5,146 nucleotides of DNA, taken from the NCBI GenBank assembly GCA_015493675.1, contig WGCR01000036.1:1-5146 (forward strand). Direction: 5' to 3'. Made by a program: the position numbers and the translations under genes. Each line of letters opens with the position of its first letter. Position 1 is the first letter of the stretch. This DNA is from Anaerolineae bacterium. GTDB taxonomy: Bacteria; Chloroflexota; Anaerolineae; J102. The notes below the pieces were generated by a model that was not told the DNA's origin, did no database searches, and worked only from the letters and a program-made list of their open reading frames with translations. Positions 1-4,761 of the stretch are shown piece by piece.

Positions 1-55
1 CTTCGTGGCTTCTTGTGGCCAAAAATCAAGTACGTTAGCAGTTACTCCAAACATC

Positions 56-97
56 AAAAAAGCCCCCGCATCGGGACAAGCCAATGGTCGGGGGCTT
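56..97 (-). terminator. Rho-independent terminator of the lipoprotein gene
   Basis: Read on the minus strand, a 9-bp perfect stem (AAGCCCCCG at 89-97 pairing with CGGGGGCTT at 60-68) encloses a 20-nt loop. The stem's last two T residues (60-61) continue into further T (56-59), giving a run of six. It starts 26 nt past the stop codon of the leftward lipoprotein gene, the normal place for an intrinsic terminator. The loop is rather long. Nothing else is recognisable in bases 1-55. Confidence 0.85.
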
Positions 98-122
98 CTG
101 TTGATATTGGAGCGAGATCGAT

Positions 123-1487
123 TTACCGGCGCCAGGCCATTTTCTCAAAAAACCAGACCGGAAGAACAGGAGCATCGAAAAGGCGTCGCTGCGCTGATCC
201 ATCGGGGCGCATCACCCAGATGCCCCAGGTCCCGCCCTCGTCGCTGCGCCAGGCAATCCACTGGCCATCGGGCGACCAGACCGGCAGGCCGTCGGAAGCC
301 AGACGATTGGTAAGACGTTTGCGCCCGCTGCCGTCGGCATTGATGACGTAAATCTCGAAATTGCCCTCTTCCTGACTGATGAAGGCGATCTGCTTGCCAT
401 TGGGAGACCAGGCGGGCTGACCATCGCTGCCGCCGGTCGTCAATCGCACCTTGCCACCGGCATCGGCGTCAGTGATCCAGATGCCGCAATCGCCGCCGAA
501 ACAATTACGAAAGACGATCCGGTTATCCACGGGCGACCAGTCGGGGTATTCGCCCTGAATGAGCGGTCGCAGTCCACCGCCATCGCTGTTGACGATGTAT
601 ATCTGATCTCCCATCACCGCCAACCGATCGCCGCCGGGACTGAAGGAGGGGTATGCGCCGCCGGGAAGAATGCGATGCTCGTTGGTGTAGTCGCTGTTCA
701 TGATCCAGATGCCCACATTCTCTCGCCCTTTGTCGCCGGGCCAGGCATAATAGGCGATCTGTTTGCCATCGGGGCTGAAATCCACTTCGGTGCGCCAGGG
801 ATGCAGCAGGCGCTTTCCGCCCGTACCAAAATTGTATTCCCACAGCTCCCACTGCTGGGCGTCGAGATTGGCGTTGGAGTAGAGCATGACCCCGCGAGGC
901 CCGGCCGGCGGTTTGGGTGTGGGCGTCACTGCGGGCGTGGGCGGCAGCTCAACCACTGTCTCGACGCCTTCCACTGGCCCGGACGCACTTACCAGATCCT
1001 CCCGCACCCAGGCCGTCTTGCCCTCCCCTAGATCGATCTGCCACCAGACGCCATCCTTCATCTCGGCCTTGCCCAACACGACGAATTGATTTCCCTTTTG
1101 CCCTTTACCGGCCACAAGATAGTTGACGCCGGGCCCGCTGCGCAAGTTGACCGTTTTATTCATCGAAACCTGAACAGGCTCTGCCGTGGGGGTCGGCGTG
1201 TCTGTCGGGGCTGGCGTCGGCGTATCCGTGGGAGCCGGCGTCGGCGTATCGGTAGGGACGGCGGTAGGGGTGTGGGTGGGCGGAACCGGCGTATCCGTAG
1301 GCGGAAGCGCGGTGGGCGTGGGCGGAACCGCTGTCGCCGTCGGTTTGGCGGCCTCAGTAGCGGCCACCGCTTCAGCCACGATGGTGGCAACATCGGGCGT
1401 GTCGGGCGTTTTATTGCATCCCACCAGAGAAAACGCCACCAACAACAATCCTGCAATGAATATTCCAATCACAAACTTCCGAGACAT
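123..1487 (-). CDS. Secreted lipoprotein with SH3b domain and TolB/PD40-type beta-propeller
   Basis: A 454-aa envelope lipoprotein. Residues 1-24 form a type II signal peptide: positive start (SRK), hydrophobic core, lipobox LVGC with the lipidated Cys at 24. Residues 49-105 are a Thr/Pro-rich linker with repeated TPAPTDTP units. An SH3b domain follows at about 107-168 (VNLRSGPG at 113-120, WWQI at 148-151, AWV at 159-161), then a second Pro linker at 181-197. The C-terminal half has five PD40/TolB-like blades, with signatures FSPDGKQIAY (237), FSPGGDRLAV (282), WSPVDNRIVF (317), WSPNGKQIAF (360) and WSPDGQWIAW (404). Cys329 and Cys334 could form a disulfide. SH3b domains often bind cell-wall material and PD40 propellers mediate protein or ligand contacts, so an outward-facing binding role is inferred; no catalytic motif is seen. 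ATG at 1487 is chosen because GGAGGT lies 4 nt upstream. A TTG at 1499 would add four residues but overlaps that site. The gene is monocistronic here. Confidence 0.88.
   Translation of the reverse strand: MSRKFVIGIFIAGLLLVAFSLVGCNKTPDTPDVATIVAEAVAATEAAKPTATAVPPTPTALPPTDTPVPPTHTPTAVPTDTPTPAPTDTPTPAPTDTPTPTAEPVQVSMNKTVNLRSGPGVNYLVAGKGQKGNQFVVLGKAEMKDGVWWQIDLGEGKTAWVREDLVSASGPVEGVETVVELPPTPAVTPTPKPPAGPRGVMLYSNANLDAQQWELWEYNFGTGGKRLLHPWRTEVDFSPDGKQIAYYAWPGDKGRENVGIWIMNSDYTNEHRILPGGAYPSFSPGGDRLAVMGDQIYIVNSDGGGLRPLIQGEYPDWSPVDNRIVFRNCFGGDCGIWITDADAGGKVRLTTGGSDGQPAWSPNGKQIAFISQEEGNFEIYVINADGSGRKRLTNRLASDGLPVWSPDGQWIAWRSDEGGTWGIWVMRPDGSAQRRLFDAPVLPVWFFEKMAWRR
1192..1263. repeat. Three degenerate 24-bp tandem units inside the lipoprotein linker
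   Basis: Units begin with GTCGGCGT at 1192, 1216 and 1240, exactly 24 bp apart, and differ at a few mostly synonymous positions. On the minus strand each encodes an 8-residue Thr/Pro block of the PTDTPTPA type. This is in-frame repeat expansion of a flexible spacer, so copy number may vary between strains. Confidence 0.75.
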
Positions 1488-1491
1488 GCCA

Positions 1492-1497
1492 ACCTCC
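1492..1497 (-). promoter_or_regulatory. Ribosome binding site fixing the lipoprotein start
   Basis: GGAGGT on the minus strand, 4 nt before ATG at 1487. It lies inside the longer TTG-initiated reading (start 1499), so it supports the ATG. The ATG start also gives a standard lipoprotein N-terminus, MSRK plus hydrophobic core. Confidence 0.75.
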
Positions 1498-1499
1498 AA

Positions 1500-1826
1500 A
1501 TCATGAGTGACCCCAGGCAGTGTTCCAGCGCCGGGCTTTACGAATTAAGATAAAAGCGTGAGCGAATACGAACGAGTAGATAAAAACTCCCGAGAGCATC
1601 CCGCAGGTGCAATTTATTGTAGCATATCAAGATGAAAATTGCATGATAATCGCTGATCTGGTCTCTGAAAAAACAGCAATCTTCTTTGGCCTTTTCGAAA
1701 TCCAGGGAGCAGCCGTTTTTCGCAACTCACGTAGAAACAATCCGGGCATGAAGAAACCTTGCAGGTCGATCAAGCGTATTAAAAAATAACAAACACTCAC
1801 TTCATTCAAGGAGACATCCTCTCACA
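1500..1826. other. Divergent intergenic region without a recognisable gene
   Basis: This gap lies between the leftward lipoprotein gene and rightward yccF, so it must hold both promoters, and it is more AT-rich than its flanks. No convincing sigma70 pair was found for the leftward gene. For yccF the best candidate is weak: TTGCAG at 1759-1764, then an A-rich stretch at 1781-1788 (AAAAAT as -10). The 60-codon ORFs on either strand (1607-1789 plus, 1627-1809 minus) are shadows of each other, have no good ribosome site and resemble no family I know. I see no terminator, tRNA or riboswitch. Confidence 0.6.
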
Positions 1827-2195
1827 ATGACCTGCCTCGGCAATATCATCTGGCTCATCTTCGGCGGCTTCTTTGCCAGCCTGGGCTATATTTTCGGTGG
1901 ACTGGCAATGATGCTCACCATCATCGGCATTCCTTTCGGCATCCAATCCATTAAAATTGGCGTGGCCAACCTGTCTCCTTTCGGCAAAGAGGTGGTGGCC
2001 ACAGAAAACGCAGGCTTCCTCCTGAGCATTATCTTCAACGTCATCTGGATTCTTCTCTTCGGCTGGGGAATTGCACTGGTGCATCTTGTCTCGGGCGTCA
2101 TTCTGGCTATCACCATCATCGGACTGCCCTTTGCCAAACAGCACTTCAAACTCATCCCTCTGGCTCTGGCCCCTTTCGGACGGCAGCTTGTGTAA
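1827..2195 (+). CDS. yccF: YccF-family small inner-membrane protein
   Basis: A 122-aa hydrophobic protein with two tandem copies of the YccF (DUF307) domain. Copy one has GNIIWLIFGG (5-14), IIGIPFGIQ (32-40) and SPFGKEV (50-56). Copy two has NVIWILLFGW (71-80), IIGLPFAKQ (97-105) and APFGRQL (115-121). The matching order of motifs shows an internal duplication, as known for the family. About four membrane-spanning stretches are likely (roughly 5-14 extended, 17-38, 64-80 and 82-102). The family's biochemical function is not established. It is somewhat shorter than E. coli YccF (about 148 aa) but both repeats are complete. The start is ATG 1827, with AAGGAG at 1808-1813; the 13-nt spacing is long, but no better start exists. 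It stands alone: a divergent gene upstream, nearly 400 bp of non-coding repeats downstream. Confidence 0.85.
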   Translation: MTCLGNIIWLIFGGFFASLGYIFGGLAMMLTIIGIPFGIQSIKIGVANLSPFGKEVVATENAGFLLSIIFNVIWILLFGWGIALVHLVSGVILAITIIGLPFAKQHFKLIPLALAPFGRQLV

Positions 2196-2234
2196 CCCGC
2201 GCATCCGCCTCCTGGTTTCCAAATGAACACCTTT

Positions 2235-2458
2235 TGGGTGTGTCCATTTTCGGTTGAGCTGCGTAGGCCGCCCTCCAGCTTGTAGGGCGCTATACCCCGA
2301 CCTCCGGGAGGCGGGTGTAAAGGCCGTGGAGAAAATTTTCATTCTTGCCTGGCGAAAAGATGACAGGCAGCAAACAAATTATCACCCACCTCCCGGAGGT
2401 CTTGAAAGCGGTCCTGCGTTCGCCAGCCTCGACCTCCAACTCATTTTGGACACACCCA
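2235..2458. repeat. MITE/REPIN-like nested inverted-repeat element (outer arms)
   Basis: TGGGTGTGTCCA at 2235-2246 recurs as its perfect reverse complement TGGACACACCCA at 2447-2458, bounding a 224-bp segment. Inside is a second, nearly co-centred inverted repeat, and inside that a 6-bp stem (TGCCTG 2346-2351 with CAGGCA 2364-2369). No transposase ORF lies within and no clear target-site duplication flanks the outer arms. It could be a non-autonomous mobile element, a REP-doublet type repeat or a structured RNA. Together with the hairpin at 2468-2498 and the lepB promoter it accounts for most of the gene-free stretch 2196-2585. Confidence 0.55.
2299..2401. repeat. Inner 19-bp inverted repeat pair (REP-doublet-like)
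   Basis: GACCTCCGGGAGGCGGGTG at 2299-2317 matches the reverse complement of 2383-2401 at 18 of 19 positions. Each arm is itself palindromic (CCTCC, centre base, GGAGG), as in REP sequences. Looser similarity extends outward: AGGGCGCTAT at about 2284-2293 compares with AGGACCGCTTT on the reverse complement of the right side. Two palindromes in inverted orientation about 65 bp apart fit the REPIN arrangement. No genome copy number can be judged from this window. Confidence 0.7.
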
Positions 2459-2467
2459 TATCTTTTC

Positions 2468-2498
2468 AAGCATCCCGCCTGCCGATGGTGGGATGCTT
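2468..2498. other. Stable hairpin upstream of lepB
   Basis: AAGCATCCCGCC (2468-2479) pairs with GGTGGGATGCTT (2487-2498) across a 7-nt loop: 12 pairs, one of them a G-U wobble when read as plus-strand RNA. Neither side has a T-run, so a classical intrinsic terminator is not supported. It may still end or stabilise the 3' end of the yccF transcript, or act as an operator 47 bp upstream of the lepB -10 box. Confidence 0.5.
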
Positions 2499-2520
2499 CG
2501 CGTCTGAAAGTGAAAACCCT

Positions 2521-2550
2521 TTGCTCCGCCCTGTTGAAAGGTGCTATAAT
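2521..2550 (+). promoter_or_regulatory. Extended -10 promoter of the lepB-rpiB-deoC operon
   Basis: TGCTATAAT at 2542-2550 is a perfect extended -10 (TGn plus TATAAT at 2545-2550). A weak -35 candidate, TTGCTC at 2521-2526, sits 18 nt upstream, and extended -10 promoters tolerate a poor -35. Transcription would begin near 2557, giving a leader of about 29 nt that contains GAGG at 2575-2578, 7 nt before the GTG start. It is the only strong promoter seen ahead of the four-gene cluster. Confidence 0.72.
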
Positions 2551-2585
2551 GCACTTGCTTTCTTCCACAACATTGAGGAAATTTC

Positions 2586-3263
2586 GTGCCCGACACATCT
2601 GACTTCGACCCCACCGCTGCACCATCCCCGCCCCAGGATAGCTGGGAGGACATTCCCGAGCCGCCCGCGGTGGCTGTCCGGGAAGTAGCGGCAACCGATA
2701 TCCCGACGCCTCGATCGAAAAAGAGCTCCGCGAGCAGCGTCATCTGGGAGACGCTGCAAACCCTGGTGTTGGCGGGCCTGCTGATTGTCTTCTTCCGCAC
2801 GTTCATCTTTCAGAACTTTGTCGTCGAAGGCAGCAGCATGGTTCCCACCCTGATCCAGGGCGATCGGCTCATCGTCAGTCGGCTCAGCTATTTTCTGGGA
2901 AAGCCAGAGCGGGGCGATATCATCGTCTTCCAATATCCCTATGGCCCGGAGCGAGATTTCGTCAAACGCATCATCGGCCAGCCGGGAGAAACCATCGCCA
3001 TCCAAAACGGCCAGGTTTTCATCAATGGCAGGCCGCTGCCGCCGGAAGACTATGTTCAAAACAAAAGCAGCGACGCCATGGCCCCCGTCACCCTGGGCGA
3101 CGATGAATATTTTGTCATGGGCGATAACCGCACCGGCTCCAGCGATTCCCGCAGTTGGGGGCCGCTGCAAAAACATTTTATCATCGGTAAAGCCTGGTTG
3201 ATCTACTATCCATTCAAACACCTCAAGTTCCTTCAGCATCCCGATATGGAGCCCGAGCCGTGA
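2586..3263 (+). CDS. lepB: Signal peptidase I
   Basis: A 225-aa membrane serine protease (S26 family) that cleaves signal peptides from exported proteins on the outer face of the cytoplasmic membrane. Residues 1-50 are an acidic, Pro-rich cytoplasmic extension. One transmembrane helix spans about 53-72, so this is the single-anchor form. Box B is EGSSMVPTL with nucleophile Ser84. Box C/D follows, with RLIVSRLSYFL (94-104), RGDIIVFQYP (109-118) and RDFVKRIIGQPGE (123-135), including general-base Lys127. Box E is MGDNRTGSSDSR (178-189). All catalytic elements are present. The GTG start at 2586 has GAGG 7 nt upstream. The stop overlaps the next gene's start by 4 nt (GTGA), suggesting translational coupling to rpiB. 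lepB is usually a housekeeping gene, so it is uncertain whether its place at the head of this operon is functional or only shared transcription. Confidence 0.95.
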   Translation: MPDTSDFDPTAAPSPPQDSWEDIPEPPAVAVREVAATDIPTPRSKKSSASSVIWETLQTLVLAGLLIVFFRTFIFQNFVVEGSSMVPTLIQGDRLIVSRLSYFLGKPERGDIIVFQYPYGPERDFVKRIIGQPGETIAIQNGQVFINGRPLPPEDYVQNKSSDAMAPVTLGDDEYFVMGDNRTGSSDSRSWGPLQKHFIIGKAWLIYYPFKHLKFLQHPDMEPEP

Positions 3264-3838
3264 GCCCAGATGAACAGGAAATCCGCGCCCTGGTGCGTCG
3301 CATTTTGCTGGATGTGCTGGCAGAAGACGCCGGTGAGTCCCCGACAGATGTCTCCAGGCCTGCTGCGACCACGGCATCGCGCATCATCGCCATTGCGTCC
3401 GATCATGGCGGTTATGAGCTCAAGCAGCAGCTCATCCCCTGGCTGAGAGAGCTGGGCTACACGCCCGTCGACTTGGGGACAGACAGCAAAGAGAGCGTGG
3501 ATTATCCCGACTTCGCCTTCTCCGCCGCCAGCATGGTCATGCAGGGCAAGGCCGAAGCCGCCATCATCATCGACGGCGCCGGCATCGGTTCGGCCATGGC
3601 GGCCAATAAGGCGCCGGGCGTGCGGGCCAGCATGTGCTACGACATCGTCACAGCTCACAACGCCCGAGAGTACAATCACGCCAATGTTCTCACCCTGGGC
3701 GCAGGCATGATCGATGAGAACATGGCCAAAGCCATCGTCAAAACATGGTTGCAAACCCCCTGGGGCGAAGGACGCCACGCCCGCCGCGTGGCTAAAATCA
3801 CCGCCATCGAACAGCGTTTCAGCAAAGCCAATGGCTAA
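3260..3838 (+). CDS. rpiB: RpiB/LacA-LacB family sugar-phosphate isomerase with N-terminal targeting helix
   Basis: A 192-aa protein; E. coli RpiB is 149 aa. The core starts near residue 41 with RIIAIASDHGGYELK (Asp48-His49 of the DH motif), followed by DYPDFA (81-86), IIIDGAGIGSAMAANK (102-117), GVRASMC (120-126), NVLTLGAG (142-149) and GRHARRVAKI (171-180). RpiB interconverts ribose 5-phosphate and ribulose 5-phosphate. Here the E. coli catalytic Cys66 position is Asp105, Thr68 is Ala107 and His99 is Tyr138. LacA of galactose-6-phosphate isomerase also has Asp at that point, so the exact substrate is open. Residues 1-40 are extra: a helix EIRALVRRILLDVL (7-20), then a Ser/Thr/Pro/Ala linker, as in microcompartment cargo. 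The GTG start has GGAG (3248-3251) 8 nt upstream and overlaps the lepB stop. deoC follows after 17 nt, fitting a joint role in pentose or deoxypentose phosphate use. Confidence 0.88.
   Translation: MSPDEQEIRALVRRILLDVLAEDAGESPTDVSRPAATTASRIIAIASDHGGYELKQQLIPWLRELGYTPVDLGTDSKESVDYPDFAFSAASMVMQGKAEAAIIIDGAGIGSAMAANKAPGVRASMCYDIVTAHNAREYNHANVLTLGAGMIDENMAKAIVKTWLQTPWGEGRHARRVAKITAIEQRFSKANG
3269..3322 (+). other. Candidate BMC encapsulation peptide of RpiB
   Basis: Residues 4-21 contain EIRALVRRILLDVL, a predicted amphipathic helix with Leu11, Val12, Ile15, Leu16, Val19 and Leu20 on one face and Arg/Asp/Glu on the other. It is followed by a flexible linker to residue 40. Short helix plus linker ahead of the enzyme core is the usual build of BMC encapsulation peptides. 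Its pattern, L-[VI]-x-R-x-[IV]-[LI]-x-[VL]-[LI] in loose form, recurs at the start of the neighbouring DeoC. Function is inferred from this resemblance only. Confidence 0.6.
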
Positions 3839-3855
3839 ATCAAAGGAGCTTTCCC

Positions 3856-4761
3856 GTGGCCCGACAATACGACATCGAACACCTGACCACCCTCATTACC
3901 CGAGAGGTCATTTCTGTCATCTCGCAACAGCCCGAGCAGCATTTCTGCACTATCTGCGGCAAAGCTTGCGACGGCCATTGCATCAGCCATCACCCCGAAG
4001 TTGCGCGGGAAATGATCGCATTGGGCGCCAGCCGCCTCAGCTCAAAACTGGGCGTGGACTACATTCCCACCGACATCGCAGGATACATCGATCACACCCT
4101 GCTCAAACCCGAGGCCACAGAGCAACAGATACGACAACTTTGCTCCGAAGCCATCGAATTTGGCTTTGCCTCGGTGTGCGTCAATCCCACATGGGTTCCC
4201 CTGGCGAGTCGATTGCTGGCGGGAGCCAACCCCATGGTGGCCACGGTCATCGGCTTTCCGCTGGGGGCCACGCTGGCCGAGGCCAAGGCCTACGAGACGC
4301 ACCTGACGCTGGAGGCAGGCGCATCCGAATTCGACATGGTTATCAACATCGGGGCGCTCAAAAGCCGAAATTTTCGACTGGTGGAGCAGGACATCGCTGG
4401 CGTCGTGGCCGCAGCCCAGGGCCATACCGTCAAAGTCATCATCGAGACCGCCCTGCTGACAGAGGAGGAGAAGGTGGAAGCCTGTGTGATCGCCAAGGCC
4501 GCGGGCGCAGATTTCGTCAAAACCAGCACCGGGTTCGCCAGCAAAGGCGCCACGGCCGAGGATGTGGCCCTGATGCGTCGGGTAGTGGGAAGCGATATGG
4601 GCGTCAAAGCCTCCGGCGGCATCCGTAGCGCCCGCGACGCCCGGGCGATGATCGATGCTGGCGCCACTCGCATCGGAGCCAGCGCCGGCATCAAAATCAT
4701 CAAAGAAATCACCAGCAAGGAGCCTCATGGAAGCAGTCCGACCCCATCTGATTCGTATTGA
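3856..4761 (+). CDS. deoC: Deoxyribose-phosphate aldolase with Cys-rich N-terminal extension
   Basis: A 301-aa class I aldolase (DERA) catalysing 2-deoxy-D-ribose 5-phosphate to glyceraldehyde 3-phosphate and acetaldehyde. The TIM-barrel core begins near residue 73 with IAGYIDHTLLKPEAT. It continues through SVCVNPTWV (106-114), VATVIGFPLGAT (128-139), EFDMVINIGALKS (158-170), VKVIIETALL (192-201), ADFVKTSTGF (218-227) and VKASGGIRSA (250-259). Lys222 is the Schiff-base lysine; Lys251 and Asp160 match E. coli Lys201 and Asp102. Ordinary DERAs are about 220-260 aa. The extra residues 1-72 hold an amphipathic helix (about 6-23), a CxxCxxxCxxxC cluster (31-42) and a second helical stretch (48-65). 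GTG 3856 is preceded by AAAGGAG (3842-3848) at 7 nt. The tail beyond about residue 285 overlaps the next gene and ends in Tyr. The BMC cargo role is inferred from the helix and from RpiB next door. Confidence 0.95.
   Translation: MARQYDIEHLTTLITREVISVISQQPEQHFCTICGKACDGHCISHHPEVAREMIALGASRLSSKLGVDYIPTDIAGYIDHTLLKPEATEQQIRQLCSEAIEFGFASVCVNPTWVPLASRLLAGANPMVATVIGFPLGATLAEAKAYETHLTLEAGASEFDMVINIGALKSRNFRLVEQDIAGVVAAAQGHTVKVIIETALLTEEEKVEACVIAKAAGADFVKTSTGFASKGATAEDVALMRRVVGSDMGVKASGGIRSARDARAMIDAGATRIGASAGIKIIKEITSKEPHGSSPTPSDSY
3868..3924 (+). other. Candidate BMC encapsulation peptide of DeoC
   Basis: Residues 5-23 include DIEHLTTLITREVISVIS, with Leu13, Ile14, Val18, Ile19, Val21 and Ile22 as hydrophobic positions. 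Aligned without gaps to residues 11-20 of the upstream RpiB, the series L, V/I, R/T, R, I/E, L/V, L/I, D/S, V, L/I matches in character at nearly every position. The two enzymes are otherwise unrelated, so a shared terminal helix points to a shared partner, most simply a microcompartment shell. Inference only. Confidence 0.6.
3946..3981 (+). other. Four-cysteine cluster in the DeoC extension
   Basis: Residues 31-42 read CTICGKACDGHC, with Cys31, Cys34, Cys38 and Cys42 spaced CxxCxxxCxxxC, followed by His45 and His46. The catalytic core of DERA needs no metal and does not contain this segment. The spacing could hold zinc or an Fe-S cluster, or act as a redox or assembly element. The cluster is plain in the sequence; its role is unknown to me. 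Confidence 0.6.

Noticed and set aside
1192..1263. Tandem units as a CRISPR array
   Set aside because: 24-bp units abut with no spacers and encode an in-frame Thr/Pro linker.
1186..1506. Gly/Val-rich plus-strand ORF opposite the lipoprotein linker
   Set aside because: Its low complexity is produced by the complement of the Thr/Pro repeat codons, not by an independent gene.
1616..1630. TTGATA and TACAAT on the minus strand as a promoter for the lipoprotein gene
   Set aside because: The two hexamers are only 3 nt apart, so they cannot form one -35/-10 pair, and neither has a suitable partner at 16-18 nt.
1607..1809. 60-codon ORFs on both strands in the divergent intergenic region
   Set aside because: They overlap each other almost completely, lack good ribosome sites, and the translations show no domain, signal peptide or familiar composition.
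1806..2342. 178-codon minus-strand ORF opposite yccF
   Set aside because: It lies antisense to a clear YccF protein and extends into the inverted repeats; its Asp/Glu/His-rich translation is typical of antisense reading.
2254..2688. Plus-strand ORF of 144 codons across the repeat region into lepB
   Set aside because: It crosses the inverted repeats, hairpin and promoter and then reads lepB in another frame; no family resemblance and no ribosome site.
3270..3272. ATG near the rpiB start as an alternative start
   Set aside because: It is out of frame with RpiB; the GTG at 3260 has a correctly spaced GGAG.
2544..3377. 277-codon minus-strand ORF opposite lepB and rpiB
   Set aside because: Complete overlap with signal peptidase, whose Ser/Lys motifs are intact; antisense shadow.
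3714..4628. 304-codon plus-strand ORF within rpiB and deoC
   Set aside because: Out-of-frame shadow rich in Arg/His/Pro; deoC in the proper frame has every catalytic motif.
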